64,000 nucleotides of DNA from Methanomassiliicoccales archaeon RumEn M2 (GCA_001421175.1 LJKL01000009.1:62001-126000); one strand, 5' to 3'; positions 53,571 to 63,186 are shown, numbered from the stretch's first letter. Notes: a model not told the origin generated them from the letters alone. A program made the numbers and translations.

Positions 53571-55976
53571 TCAGAAGAAATCGGACAGCTTGGAGCCCTT
53601 CGTCGTCGCCTTCTTCTTGGGCGGGACCTCGAGCTTTTCCTCTTTGCGGGCAGGGGTATCGAATCCGCCGTCGAAGAGGGTGGATTGCTGGCTTCCCATT
53701 AGCAGGTCCTTCTCATCCCATCCGAATACCTCGGTGACACGGGATGCTGTGGATGCAAGCCTCTCGGCGTAGTACTTGTAATCTGGCATATGCCCGAACT
53801 CCTTGCCGCTTATGTACGGCTCCACCGTTTGCGGTGTCGTTTTGGAATCCGTGACTATCCAGGAGACCTTCATGCCGGGTATGAAGTCGTATCCCATCTT
53901 CACCATCTTGGCGGCCGCCTGCACATTGGCCATGCTGTCAGGGTTCTGGTATGCGTCCAGGCCCTTGCATGTTCTGGATATCACGAGATCCGAAGCGGGC
54001 ACCAGGCCGCTCATGACCCTTCTTATCGTATCCCGGACTATGGCCACGGCCTCCTCGTTCTTCTCCTCGAGGATCTTCTCGAATAGGTCCATAAGAAGGT
54101 CGGATTGAAGATTGAAGGAGTCGGACCTCCTTATCTCGTACCCTCTTACCAGGAGCTCATCCTCCCATTTCGGCCATACCACTCTGCCCACGTATCTCTT
54201 CTTCTTGCCATGGGTGAACAGGGGCTCGAGGATCTTCTCGAATACCAGTGTCTCCTCTTCCTTGGAGAAGCGATCCGCCAGTCCTTTGCCGTACCCCACG
54301 GAGCCCTCAAGATCCTCTGCAGGGGACTGGACGAAGATGGAGTCCGTATCAGAGTAGATTATCGAGTCGCCCTCTTCCGTAAGGGTGCTGATTATGCTCT
54401 TCACGTTGTTCCTGGCGAATGCGGTTATGGAGGATCCGATGCTCTTGTCGGTGAATCTGTAGAATGATGATGCGAACACGCCGTAGAAGGTGTTCATGAG
54501 GATCTTCACAGCTGCCTGGAGGCCGTCCAGGTAATGCTCCTCCTTCGTATCGGTAGCACCCTTCATCTCTGTTTTTATCCGGTCCCTCTCCTCCATCAGT
54601 TCCTTGAGGATCCTGGGAAGCAGGCCCATCCTTCTTTCCTTGGAAAGATACCTTACCCCGTTGGGGCTCACGATCTCCCCGTCCTTGGAGAGCGTGGTGA
54701 AGCAGATGTTCTTCGATATTATGAGGGAAGGATACATCGATTTGAAATCAAGGACACAGACCCAGTGGTACAGCCCCGGCTTGATCGCATGAACGTACCC
54801 TCCCTCGATCTGCTCCCCTCTGGTCCTGTTGCCGTTCATGGGGACGCCGATCTTCTCCCTGTCCGCCGCCCTTATGAGTATCGAGTCCACGAGAGTGGAT
54901 GTCCCAGACGTAAGCACATCGTCCACAGGCAGCTTCGACACCGCAGCAAGGTCCAGTCCTTTTCTCAGGGTGTCGACTTCCAGCAGTATGCGCAGGGACA
55001 GCTCCGCATCCTTGGTGCAGTACTCTATCACATGCTCCCGGTCATTGGCCCATTCGGTATCCATGTACTTCGGGTCCACGTCGATCTTCATCTCGCCCAG
55101 GACCTGCATGGCAACCGCGTTCAGTGTTTCCTGTTTCGGCCTGAGCTCCCTCTTGGCGGCCCACCATGCATCGACCACCATTCGGCCCTTAACGCGCCAG
55201 TACCTTCCGCCGATGATGCGGGGGGTGCTGCCGTCCCTCCCCCATTTAAGCTCATCCTGCATCTTGTGGACGGTGGCCCTCTCCACTATCTTCTTGATGT
55301 CATAGTTCTCTATATTGTACCCGGTTATCACGTCCGGGTCCTCTTTCCTTATAAGATCCGCGAAGCCTTTGATCATGTCCTTCTCGGCTCCGACTATGGG
55401 CTCGCACCCCCTTATGGTGCCATTCTCCCAGATAACCGAGCATATCGTGAATATGTAATCGTGGAGGACGCTGTTCTCTATGTCGAAAGAGAGAACTCTC
55501 AGCCCGGGGTCGAAGGGCTCTATGTTCTCGAAGGACTCCATCCTCAGAACGACGTCCGTGAAGTAGTCCTTCTCCACGACCTCCCCGGTCACTCTTATGC
55601 AGGATCCCATATCCTTATCGTAGAAGAACCGGTGGTGGAACGGGATATCTCCGGCCAGAATACGGTACTTCTTCTGTATCCTGGATTTGAAATCCGACAT
55701 GAGCCAGGGGTAGGTTATTGTGATCTTTATCACGTTGCGCACAGCACCGTCGATGTACAGATTGTCCCCTTCTACGGAGAGAACATCCTTGTCCTTTCTC
55801 AAGGACTCGGCCAGACCTGGGTCCGGCTCTACGACGAAGAGATAAGGTCTGGTGCCGTATGCCAGAACGGTGACCGATCTGCCGTCCCCGGATCTTCCGA
55901 AAAGCTCGACCACCGGCTCATTGCCGTCCTGCATGTATGATGCGGTCAATATCCGGAGGTCGAGAGTTTCGCTCAT
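53571..55976 (-). CDS. polB: family B DNA polymerase
   Basis: This 801-aa replicative or repair polymerase has the 3'-5' exonuclease motifs (SFDIENSV, TGYNIENYDI, EYCTKDAELS) and polymerase motifs (DFKSMYPSLIIS, KILMNTFYGVFAS, IIYSDTDSIFVQ, KKRYVGRVVW). The C-terminus has QSTLFDGGF and ends GSKLSDFF, resembling the PCNA-binding PIP box at the extreme end, although the usual first Gln is replaced. Its start overlaps the ychF stop by four bases. Confidence 0.95.
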   Translation of the reverse strand: MSETLDLRILTASYMQDGNEPVVELFGRSGDGRSVTVLAYGTRPYLFVVEPDPGLAESLRKDKDVLSVEGDNLYIDGAVRNVIKITITYPWLMSDFKSRIQKKYRILAGDIPFHHRFFYDKDMGSCIRVTGEVVEKDYFTDVVLRMESFENIEPFDPGLRVLSFDIENSVLHDYIFTICSVIWENGTIRGCEPIVGAEKDMIKGFADLIRKEDPDVITGYNIENYDIKKIVERATVHKMQDELKWGRDGSTPRIIGGRYWRVKGRMVVDAWWAAKRELRPKQETLNAVAMQVLGEMKIDVDPKYMDTEWANDREHVIEYCTKDAELSLRILLEVDTLRKGLDLAAVSKLPVDDVLTSGTSTLVDSILIRAADREKIGVPMNGNRTRGEQIEGGYVHAIKPGLYHWVCVLDFKSMYPSLIISKNICFTTLSKDGEIVSPNGVRYLSKERRMGLLPRILKELMEERDRIKTEMKGATDTKEEHYLDGLQAAVKILMNTFYGVFASSFYRFTDKSIGSSITAFARNNVKSIISTLTEEGDSIIYSDTDSIFVQSPAEDLEGSVGYGKGLADRFSKEEETLVFEKILEPLFTHGKKKRYVGRVVWPKWEDELLVRGYEIRRSDSFNLQSDLLMDLFEKILEEKNEEAVAIVRDTIRRVMSGLVPASDLVISRTCKGLDAYQNPDSMANVQAAAKMVKMGYDFIPGMKVSWIVTDSKTTPQTVEPYISGKEFGHMPDYKYYAERLASTASRVTEVFGWDEKDLLMGSQQSTLFDGGFDTPARKEEKLEVPPKKKATTKGSKLSDFF

Positions 55977-57160
55977 TTGTTCGCCACGATCCTTATGACA
56001 TCCCCGTCCTGGAGTATGTAATCGGCTCCGACGGTTCTCTTGGTTCTCGCGTTCACAGCTCTTATGAATTTATCCCCGAGGTCCGTGTGGACCTTATACG
56101 CCATATCCTTGGCGGTGGACCCCCTGGGTATGAGGAATGCATCCGGGAGAACGCTCCCGGAATGATCCGTGTAGTGCGTTTCGTCCTCCACAGGATAGAC
56201 GACGATCAGGTCCAGGGTTTTGAATGCAGCCTTCTCCAGACACTCCTGGACGCCTGTACCGCCGTATCTTCCCATGTTCCTCCTCATGTATTCGAGGGCT
56301 TTCCTTTGGGCATCGTTGAGCTTCGCCTCATCCTTGATCACGAAGCTCTCGTCCCCCTGGACATAATCTATTATGCCCGCGGCCGCGGCCTTCTTGAGTG
56401 CCAGTTCCGTCTCCGCCATGGTGGGGACAGCATCCTTGGCGACAGCTCTGACAAGATCGGCGTTGCCTTGGGGGGCTATATCGGCTTTGTTCATCGCAAC
56501 AATTAGGGGCTTGGAGGCCTCTCTTATCTCCTTTGAAAGTGCCAGCAATGTATTGTCATCCCATTTCATGGGGTCGGCCGGAGGCTCCACCTCTTTTACG
56601 GCGGACTTGATCTGCGCCTCCGTCATCTTAAGCCCGGCAAGCCTCTCGTGGAGGATCTCCTCAGGCTTCGCACCTGTCATCTTCGCAGTTCTGGCCATTT
56701 TGGAGAAACCGCTCTCGAGTATGCTCTTTATCCACATCCCTATCTCCTTGGCCAGGAACACCACGTCCTCTCTGGGGTCGTGATCCCCGGGTTTTCCGGG
56801 AACGCCCTCTATGTTGGTGGACCCGCTCACATCTATGACATTGATCAGAGCATCCGCCTGCCTCAGATCATCCAGGAACTGATTCCCGAGACCCTTTCCC
56901 TGCCAGGCATCTGGCACCAGGCCCGCCACATCCAGCAGTTCAACCGGGATCATCCTGGTGCCGTTTATGCATCCGGAGTTCCGGGGATTGCATTTGACGC
57001 CCAGCTCTTTGCACGGGCAGGGGGCCCTTACATAACCGACTCCCCTGTTCGCCGCTATAGTGGTGAAAGGATAGTTCGCTATCTCCACCGATGCCATCGT
57101 CGCGGCGCTGAAGAATGTTGATTTTCCCACGTTGGGCTTGCCCACTATCCCTATCTGCAT
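55973..57160 (-). CDS. ychF: OBG-family GTPase/ATPase YchF
   Basis: This P-loop protein of 395 aa starts MQIGIVGKPNVGKSTFF, with switch motif LLDVAGLVPDAWQGKGLGNQFLDDLR-type sequence, ANKADIAPQG in place of NKxD and a C-terminal TGS domain (YILQDGDVIRI). A short Cys-rich insert (APCPCKELGVKCNPRNSGC) is common in archaeal members and may bind zinc. YchF proteins bind ATP and associate with ribosomes. ATG 57160 fits the TATA box at 57188-57196; an upstream frame from 57268 overlaps the promoter. polB follows with a four-base overlap. Confidence 0.93.
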   Translation of the reverse strand: MQIGIVGKPNVGKSTFFSAATMASVEIANYPFTTIAANRGVGYVRAPCPCKELGVKCNPRNSGCINGTRMIPVELLDVAGLVPDAWQGKGLGNQFLDDLRQADALINVIDVSGSTNIEGVPGKPGDHDPREDVVFLAKEIGMWIKSILESGFSKMARTAKMTGAKPEEILHERLAGLKMTEAQIKSAVKEVEPPADPMKWDDNTLLALSKEIREASKPLIVAMNKADIAPQGNADLVRAVAKDAVPTMAETELALKKAAAAGIIDYVQGDESFVIKDEAKLNDAQRKALEYMRRNMGRYGGTGVQECLEKAAFKTLDLIVVYPVEDETHYTDHSGSVLPDAFLIPRGSTAKDMAYKVHTDLGDKFIRAVNARTKRTVGADYILQDGDVIRIVANK

Positions 57161-57187
57161 ACTATCGTCCGAGAATGGCATTATTAT

Positions 57188-57196
57188 GTTATATCT
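57188..57196 (-). promoter_or_regulatory. TATA box of ychF-polB
   Basis: On the minus strand GATATAACA-like sequence is centred about 32 bases before ATG 57160. It shows that ychF-polB is separate from the ksgA operon upstream. Confidence 0.5.
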
Positions 57197-57216
57197 TTCC
57201 CAGGATGCAGCGGGAT

Positions 57217-58053
57217 TCACTGAGGGGGCGCTTCTTCGTCGGCTACGATACTGTCTTCGACGTGCCACAGGCGGAATATGCTGTTCGCCAACGCTGCTAT
57301 CTCATGGGGAGTCAGCGTTTCTATGCGCTCGTTCAGGAAAGGTATGTCCCCTTCTGCAACGCCGGGAGGGATCATCCCGGCAGCCCTCAGGGAGGTGGAG
57401 ATCTTCTTCCTCCTGTGGTTGAATGTTATCTCGGTCACCTTCAGGAACGTCTTCTCATCGAGGACCTCGAAGGGGGCGGGGCGGGGAACGATCTCCACTA
57501 TGGCGGAATCCACCTTTGGTTTCGGTTTGAATCTGGATGCCGGAACAGTCTCGAGTATCCTGCAGTCGGCTTTGTAGAAGAGATTGACCGTCAGTCTGGA
57601 ATAGTCTCTGCTGCCGGTCTCGGCCACCATGCGCTCGGCGAATTCCTTCTGCACCATCACGATGGCCTTTCTGAAGTCATGCTCCAGGAGCTTGAATATT
57701 ATCGGGGTCGAAACGCTGTACGGAAGATTGCTGACGAAGACATCGAATCTGGGGAAGGGGACCTTCACGGCATCCCCCCGTATCAGCCTCACGGACGGGA
57801 ATGTGGCGGCCACGTGATCTGCCAGGGAGGCATCAAGCTCTATGCATGTGACATCCCCGGATCTTGAAGAAAGTCTGCTTGTAAGGATGCCGAGGCCCGG
57901 CCCCACCTCAAGAACCCGGTCGCTCTCGGATATGCCGGCGCAGTCCACCTGCCTCTCGGCCACCCTGTCGTCCGTGAGGAAGTTCTGTCCCTTGCTCTTC
58001 TTGGGCTTCACACCGGTCTCGGCGATAAGCCGTCCCGTATCCTTTCCTTTCAT
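57217..58053 (-). CDS. ksgA: 16S rRNA dimethyladenosine transferase
   Basis: This 278-aa KsgA/Dim1 enzyme dimethylates two adjacent adenines in helix 45 of 16S rRNA late in small-subunit assembly. It shows KGQNFLTDDRVAERQ, the SAM motif LEVGPGLGILTSRL (about 48-61), IELDASL, the catalytic NLPYSVSTPI (109-118) and FKPKPKVDSAIV. It is the last gene of the biogenesis operon, with its start overlapping the DUF655 stop by four bases. Confidence 0.95.
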   Translation of the reverse strand: MKGKDTGRLIAETGVKPKKSKGQNFLTDDRVAERQVDCAGISESDRVLEVGPGLGILTSRLSSRSGDVTCIELDASLADHVAATFPSVRLIRGDAVKVPFPRFDVFVSNLPYSVSTPIIFKLLEHDFRKAIVMVQKEFAERMVAETGSRDYSRLTVNLFYKADCRILETVPASRFKPKPKVDSAIVEIVPRPAPFEVLDEKTFLKVTEITFNHRRKKISTSLRAAGMIPPGVAEGDIPFLNERIETLTPHEIAALANSIFRLWHVEDSIVADEEAPPQ

Positions 58054-58598
58054 TTGGAGATGAAGATATACCGCCGTCTTTCGTCGTCGGATATCTCCAG
58101 CATTATGCGCTCTTTGATGAGCTTCTCGGGAGCCTTCAGGATGGGCACTCTCTTCGTTATGTCCTCGAAGCTTGTGAACTTGCCCAGTCTTCTTTCCTTG
58201 AGGAAGTCCTCCAGGGTCTTCTTGCCCATTCCGGGCAGCTCCTCCAGAAGGTGCTTCTTGATGTTGATGGGACCTGCCTCATTGAAGAATTTAACGTACC
58301 TGGCCTCGTTTTTCTTCACCAGGTTCTGCACTATGTAATCCAATTCGGTCTGGGCAGTTCCGGTCAGGTCCTTGTACGAGACACGTCTCTTGACATGGTC
58401 TATCTCGTTGCGCAGCTTGCCGTCCTTGCCTATGTACACCCTGTCCTCTATGGCTATCTTGGCGCCTTCCTTCGGCACAAGCTCGAAAAGCTTGAACTCG
58501 TCCTCTCCCACCGCATAGCAGATCGGGCTTCTCTTAGCGTAGCTGGTACCGGGTAAACCCTGCGGCATATAATCCAAAATGTATGCGTATTCTTCCAA
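58050..58598 (-). CDS. DUF655 family RNA-binding-type protein
   Basis: This 182-aa protein matches the archaeal DUF655 family, which is found between rpoF and ksgA in many genomes. A beta-rich N-terminal half (AYILDYMPQG, then FKLFELVPKEGAKIAIEDRVYIG) is an OB-like fold. The C-terminal half carries a helix-hairpin-helix pair (LLEELPGMGKKTLEDFLKER) typical of nucleic-acid binding. It is presumably a ribosome or RNA factor, but its role is not established. Confidence 0.9.
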   Translation of the reverse strand: MEEYAYILDYMPQGLPGTSYAKRSPICYAVGEDEFKLFELVPKEGAKIAIEDRVYIGKDGKLRNEIDHVKRRVSYKDLTGTAQTELDYIVQNLVKKNEARYVKFFNEAGPINIKKHLLEELPGMGKKTLEDFLKERRLGKFTSFEDITKRVPILKAPEKLIKERIMLEISDDERRRYIFISK

Positions 58599-58632
58599 AG
58601 GACAATCCCCCCAATGTTCGTAGAGAGCAACC

Positions 58633-58953
58633 TTAGAGGTGCTTCCCGACTATTTCAATTATTTTATTGACGCCGTCGGCCTCGAGGTTGATCCTCTCTT
58701 TGGAGAAAATGGCACGAACGTCTTCAGGATACTTCGGAAGTATGTCGGCAATCTTGTATTTTATGAAATCGGTTATGAAGTCCAGCTCTTCGAGCTCGGC
58801 TATCAGGGCCTTGGTGTCCTCCACCGAGAGCCTTGCGGTGGCTTCGGACTGCATCAGGGCGGCTCTCTGAGCGTTGTTCAGCTCGCCTCTTTCGTTGCCG
58901 GCCTTGGTAAGGAGCTCCTTGACCTCGACTGTGCTGATGTATTCCTCTGCCAT
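58633..58953 (-). CDS. rpoF: RNA polymerase subunit F (Rpb4 homologue)
   Basis: This 106-aa subunit forms the RNA polymerase stalk with RpoE. Residues EEYISTVEVKELLTKAG and a long helical tail (LIAELEELDFITDFIKYKIADILPKYPEDVRAIF) match the family. ATG 58953 lies ten bases after rpl21e; an upstream in-frame start at 58998 overlaps it. The order L21e-RpoF-DUF655-KsgA is conserved across archaea. Confidence 0.93.
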   Translation of the reverse strand: MAEEYISTVEVKELLTKAGNERGELNNAQRAALMQSEATARLSVEDTKALIAELEELDFITDFIKYKIADILPKYPEDVRAIFSKERINLEADGVNKIIEIVGKHL

Positions 58954-58963
58954 CTTATTCACC

Positions 58964-59254
58964 TCAGACATTCCTGACCAGGTGCTCCGGGCGTGCAACT
59001 ACGATCTTGTCCTTGTTGCCGTCCTTTACCCTGACCTCGAAAGCTGCGCCTCTTCTTCCTATGACCGTGCCGGTAAGGCCGTGGAATCTGGAGAAGGGCA
59101 TGCCCTTGTGGACGCTGGGATCTATGACTATGTTGACCTTGTCGCCTTCGTCGAAGACCTGCATAGCCTTGGTTATCGGGGAAAGACCGCGCGCTCTGGG
59201 CTTCTTGCGGAGCAGGTTGCGGGTCTTGGTCCTCGTTCCTTTTGTCGCTTTCAT
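58964..59254 (-). CDS. rpl21e: 50S ribosomal protein L21e (eL21)
   Basis: This 96-aa SH3-like ribosomal protein has KGTRTKTRNLLRKKPRARG at the start, then SPITKAMQVFDEGDKVNIVIDPSVHKGMPF-type sequence and FHGLTGTVIGRRGAAFEV. ATG 59254 is at the family start and overlaps the pus10 stop by four bases. Confidence 0.95.
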   Translation of the reverse strand: MKATKGTRTKTRNLLRKKPRARGLSPITKAMQVFDEGDKVNIVIDPSVHKGMPFSRFHGLTGTVIGRRGAAFEVRVKDGNKDKIVVARPEHLVRNV

Positions 59255-60461
59255 TTCGGTTCCTCTTGATCGTTTATCGCTATGACGTCCAAAGCTTCCA
59301 CGGCGCATCTCACGCCTAACGCCTCGGAGAAGCTGGGTATGCTTCTTCCGTCATCTCCGGAGACGAATTCCTTGACATAGGTCCCGGATTCCGTCTCGAG
59401 GGTCAGGTCGAATGTGCCGTCATCAGCCATCTCTGCCTCGACCCACAGGATCTTCCTCTTGCGGATCAGGTCGGCACGTCTGTGCTCAACCCTCCGAGGA
59501 GTCCTCTGGTCAACATAGACGTCCCTGAACGACAGTGCTACCCCAACCACTTGCTCTTTATTAACTTTACCATCTGCCCTGACACGTGCCCTGTAGACCT
59601 TTGTGGGAGTTGCCAGCTTGGTCTTTTTGACCGCTCCCCTGTCGGTGAAGGAAAGGTCCCTGTAATGGGCCAGGTCGGACTCGTTCGCCCTCAGCTCCAA
59701 CTCGTCCAGGTCTATGTCCCTTTTCTTCGGCTGGCTGATCTCAAGGACGAAGGGCCTCCCGTCCCCCAACATGAGGCGTCTATATCCTCCCTTCCCATGC
59801 CGTGGAAGAAGTGCTCCTTCCCATCCGCCATCCTGAGGGCTATGTCTCCGATGATCTCCTGAACAGACGTCTGGTACATCTTCCCCGTCTCGTTGCATCT
59901 GGCACATCCCTTGCCCTTGCAGGCTCTGCACGGCCATATCGTCTGCGGGATCTCCCTGCTGAGCTTGTTGTATCTTCCGTATATGAAAAGCGGAGCCATA
60001 TCCAGCTCCACGTCCGCGAACCTGGTGTCTATGCAGGCCACAACCTGAGGGTTCTTGAATTCCACAGGGCGGTTTATCATGGGCAGGGCGATCTTCCCGA
60101 TCTCCCTGTTCAGCTCCGTCTTTATGGACTCCCCTTCGATCCCCAGCTCCTTCCACAGGGCCTTCTCCGCCTCGGTTATGGCAGGGTCCACACGGCACCC
60201 GACGAGGAAGTTATCGCTCTCCACGGAGTTGACGCTCTCGGCGACGCTCTCGGCGAAGCGGTCCAGGAGGTCGAAGACATCATCGCACAGGGAGCACCCC
60301 TCCGGGGCACCGAGTGCCAGGCTGTCCCTTATGATCCTTCCCCTGGCATCGTTCGTCATCCCTTTGCCGGACTTCCCGAACAGCCTTCCCAGGCAGTGAT
60401 CGCAGAGTCCCTTCTCCGCTGCCTTGGCAGCAATATCGGTATCGAATGTGAAATCATCCAT
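59251..60461 (-). CDS. pus10: tRNA pseudouridine synthase Pus10 (reading frame broken by one base)
   Basis: Pus10 makes pseudouridine 54/55 in archaeal tRNA. The N-terminal part has the THUMP-containing region and the zinc Cys pairs (CDHCLGRLFGKSGKG, later CRACKGKGCARC), then FHGMGREDIDA. The catalytic part (MLGDGRPFVLEISQPKKR, YRDLSFTD and the C-terminal GTYVKEFVSGDDGRS) is in another frame. One missing base at 59775-59776 (CCC read as CC on the coding strand) gives IDALMLGDGRPF and an intact protein of about 403 aa. ATG 60461 has GAGGG seven bases upstream. Confidence 0.9.
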
Positions 60462-60471
60462 ATGCATTCCC

Positions 60472-61017
60472 TCAGAGGTCGAACCCCAGCTCCGAGATCC
60501 TGAGTCTGGGTCTTTGGGATTCTAAGAAGTGGTACACGGTCGCATGCTCGCTTCCGTTTATGATCATCTCCACGGCCTCTTTGGCGACCGGCAGGCTTAC
60601 CGAGTCCCCGATCAGGGCGACCGTGTTGCCGTAAACCGTCATGTGAACGCCCGTAAGGTCCTCGATGATCCTGCGGGTCTTGCCGTCAGTGCCTATCAGG
60701 CGGCCCCTGACGCGGTTAAGCTGGTTGGTCTTCGTGCCGATCACCTGTTTGAGGTCTATGACCTCCAGGTACTCGTCGTCCTTGAAGAGCCTGCATGCCC
60801 TCTCCGGGCTGAAGCCTCTTCCTATGGCTCTGATGACATCGCACACCTTGAGAGCCAGAAGCGGATCCGCATCCTTCGCCTCATCATGGACCATGACGTT
60901 GCCCTCTTTGTCGATGTCGATCCTCATACCGCACATCCTCTGGAGCATCGCCTTCGTCTGGCCCTCTGCACCTATGGCCACGCCAACTCTGTCCTGGGGG
61001 ATCCTAACCGGTCTCAT
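60472..61017 (-). CDS. KH-domain ribosome assembly protein (Pno1/Dim2-like)
   Basis: This 181-aa protein has two KH domains: RIPQDRVGVAIGAEGQTKAMLQR at the start and RGRLIGTDGKTRRIIEDLTGVHM in the middle, followed by VYHFLESQRPRLR. It is the archaeal relative of Pno1/Dim2, which binds the 3' end of small-subunit rRNA next to Dim1. It overlaps the RIO1 gene by four bases and precedes pus10, an order shared by many archaea. Confidence 0.93.
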   Translation of the reverse strand: MRPVRIPQDRVGVAIGAEGQTKAMLQRMCGMRIDIDKEGNVMVHDEAKDADPLLALKVCDVIRAIGRGFSPERACRLFKDDEYLEVIDLKQVIGTKTNQLNRVRGRLIGTDGKTRRIIEDLTGVHMTVYGNTVALIGDSVSLPVAKEAVEMIINGSEHATVYHFLESQRPRLRISELGFDL

Positions 61018-61799
61018 TCGTCATCACTGTCCTTGCTCAGGGCCTCCTCCATTATAACGTCGACGCTTATGATATCTGCGCCCCTGTTCTTGAAGAAGCG
61101 GTTAACGTTCTCTATGTCCCGCCTAAGGAATTCCTTGGCGTTGAAATGATCTGATGTGACGGCCTGGCCGCAATCTATGAGCACCGGCTCCCCTTCGAAC
61201 ATGAGCACATTGTACTCGCTCAGGTCCCCATGTACCAGGCGGGCGTCCCTGAATCCGTCTATCGCGAAGGATATGACCTCATCGTAAGTCTCGTCAGGTT
61301 CCTCCAGCACGCAGTTCTTCAGCTGGGGGGCAGGGGAGTTCTCGTCGCCTATGTACTCCATGATCAGGCAGTTCTTCTTGAAAGCGAAGGGCTCCGGGAC
61401 GGGGATGCCCGCATCCCAGTACCTGTTGAGGTTGCTGTACTCCTTCCTGGTCCAGGCATAGATCAGCTTCCTGCGATTGCCTTTTATGTCGCCGAATCTG
61501 GGGTCCCCTTCAATGTATTTGTTGATCCTTTTGAAAGTGGAAGTGGAGGTCCTGAATATCTTCAGGGCCATCGGCTCGCCGTCCGGGTCCTCGGCGTAGA
61601 ATACGTTGCCCTCCTTCCCCGTGGATATCGGGAATCCTATGTGCTCTATCACACCGGAGGTCATGAAGTCGTAGATGGTCATCAGGGTCTGGGCATCGAA
61701 GACCTCTGCCAGTGTGCTTCTCTCGTCTCCGCTCTTGTCTGTCTTCAGCGCATCTACTCTGCGCTCCAGATAAGCGTAGACCTCCTCATAGGATGTCAC
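61014..61799 (-). CDS. rio1: RIO1-type atypical protein kinase
   Basis: This 261-aa kinase/ATPase acts in small-subunit maturation. It has an N-terminal helical part, the P-loop STGKEGNVFYAED (59-71), the catalytic Lys in ALKIFRTSTSTFKR, MEYIGDENSPAP, the catalytic HGDLSEYNVLM and the metal-binding VLIDCGQAV. An acidic tail (SKDSDDE) ends the protein. It starts nine bases after aIF1A and overlaps the KH gene. Confidence 0.95.
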   Translation of the reverse strand: MTSYEEVYAYLERRVDALKTDKSGDERSTLAEVFDAQTLMTIYDFMTSGVIEHIGFPISTGKEGNVFYAEDPDGEPMALKIFRTSTSTFKRINKYIEGDPRFGDIKGNRRKLIYAWTRKEYSNLNRYWDAGIPVPEPFAFKKNCLIMEYIGDENSPAPQLKNCVLEEPDETYDEVISFAIDGFRDARLVHGDLSEYNVLMFEGEPVLIDCGQAVTSDHFNAKEFLRRDIENVNRFFKNRGADIISVDVIMEEALSKDSDDE

Positions 61800-61808
61800 G
61801 GGACCACC

Positions 61809-62120
61809 TTAGAAAATATCCAGGTTCTTGGGGATCCTGTTCCTCTTGCTCAGGTTCACGGCCTGAGTCCTCGTGTATCGGAATCTTACGTCGCATTTGT
61901 CCGGTTGGAAATCCCAAATCGCGACTATCACCAGGTCGCCCTCTCTGATCCACATCCTTTTCTTGATCTTTCCCGGGATGCGGCCGATCCTGGAGACCCC
62001 GTCCTCGCACATTATGCGTATCTTCGAGGCCCCGAGCAGCTGGTCAGCTATTCCGAACATCTCTCCTTCTTTTATGTTCGGCAGACGTACACGTGATACG
62101 TCCTCCTCATTGCTTTCCAT
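61809..62120 (-). CDS. eif1A: translation initiation factor aIF1A
   Basis: This 103-aa S1/OB-fold factor has VRLPNIKEGEMFGIADQLLGAS and RIMCEDGVSRIGRIPGKIKKRMWIREGD-type sequence, then VIVAIWDFQPDKCDVRFRYT. It binds the A site during initiation. I use ATG 62120 (MESNEED); a TTG at 62141 is in frame. A TATA box on the minus strand at about 62173-62184 (CTTATATACC) drives the aIF1A-RIO1-KH-Pus10-L21e-RpoF-DUF655-KsgA series. Confidence 0.94.
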   Translation of the reverse strand: MESNEEDVSRVRLPNIKEGEMFGIADQLLGASKIRIMCEDGVSRIGRIPGKIKKRMWIREGDLVIVAIWDFQPDKCDVRFRYTRTQAVNLSKRNRIPKNLDIF

Positions 62121-62292
62121 AGGTTCTTCTCTGGGGCTCAATTGGGCTTCCTCTGCGGCATCCGAACATTTGGCGGTATATAAGTGTTACATGGATAACC
62201 GCGGTTTATAAGCGGGAAGGCATCGGGTTTAAGTACATCTCGCAACGTAGGTACCGTTCGCCATCAAAGGCAGGCATCCAGGGGGTGCTAGC

Positions 62293-63180
62293 ATGAAAAA
62301 CAAGAAAAATAAATCCAACGCGGATCTGGCACAGACATTCAGAGGCGGAGTCATAATGGATGTTACGACCCCGGAGCAGGCGCTCATAGCCGAGAAGGCA
62401 GGGGCCTGCGCCGTAATGGCACTGGAAAGGGTACCTGCGGACATACGCGCATCCGGCGGCGTATCGAGGATGAGCGATCCCCTGATGATCAAGAGGATAG
62501 CGGATTCGGTATCGATACCGGTCATGGCGAAATGCCGCATAGGTCATTTCGTGGAGGCCCAGATCCTGGAGGCCATAGGCATCGATTACATTGACGAGAG
62601 CGAGGTGCTCTCTCCTGCGGACGATATCCATCACATAGACAAGAAGCAGTTCAGGACGCCCTTCGTCTGCGGCGCCAGGAATCTGGGCGAGGCACTGAGG
62701 AGGGTTTCCGAGGGGGCGTCCATGATCAGGACCAAAGGCGAGGCCGGTACCGGGGACATAGTCCAGGCGGTCTACCACATGCGCACGGTCAATGCGGAGA
62801 TAAGGCACGTGGCGTCCCTGAGGGAGGACGAGATCTACGAAGAGGCCAAGAGGCTGTCCGTGCCGGCGGAGCTTCTACGGGAGGTACACAGGACAGGCAA
62901 GCTGCCGGTAGTCAATTTCGCTGCCGGAGGGGTCGCCACCCCTGCCGATGCTGCGCTGATGATGCAGTTGGGCGCGGAAGGAGTATTCGTCGGTTCCGGG
63001 ATATTCAGGTCCGGCAACCCCGCGAAAAGGGCTGAGGCCATCGTGAAGGCGGTCGCCAACTACGATAGCCCCGAGGTCATTGCCAAAGTGTCAGAGGATC
63101 TGGGCGAGGCGATGGTGGGGATAAACAAGGACGAGATCGAGAAGCTCAGCGGCATCAGGATGGCTGAGCGCGGTCAGTGA
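62293..63180 (+). CDS. pdxS: pyridoxal 5'-phosphate synthase subunit PdxS
   Basis: This 295-aa TIM-barrel enzyme builds PLP from ribose 5-phosphate, glyceraldehyde 3-phosphate and ammonia. It has [63 protein letters not shown], the second Lys in [12 protein letters not shown] and [26 protein letters not shown] six bases before ATG is the ribosome site. Upstream TATA TTTATAAG at 62205-62212 follows a palindrome AACCGCGGTT (62197-62206). The glutaminase partner PdxT is not in the window. Confidence 0.96.
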   Translation: MKNKKNKSNADLAQTFRGGVIMDVTTPEQALIAEKAGACAVMALERVPADIRASGGVSRMSDPLMIKRIADSVSIPVMAKCRIGHFVEAQILEAIGIDYIDESEVLSPADDIHHIDKKQFRTPFVCGARNLGEALRRVSEGASMIRTKGEAGTGDIVQAVYHMRTVNAEIRHVASLREDEIYEEAKRLSVPAELLREVHRTGKLPVVNFAAGGVATPADAALMMQLGAEGVFVGSGIFRSGNPAKRAEAIVKAVANYDSPEVIAKVSEDLGEAMVGINKDEIEKLSGIRMAERGQ

Positions 63181-63186
63181 GCTCCC

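Noticed and set aside
54534-55940. A 468-codon plus-strand frame opposite polB
   Set aside because: Its long open length comes from the codon bias of the antisense polB gene; the translation is Leu/His/Arg-rich without motifs.
53571-55976. Intein in PolB
   Set aside because: The polymerase motifs are uninterrupted and total length (801) is normal; no intein blocks are visible.
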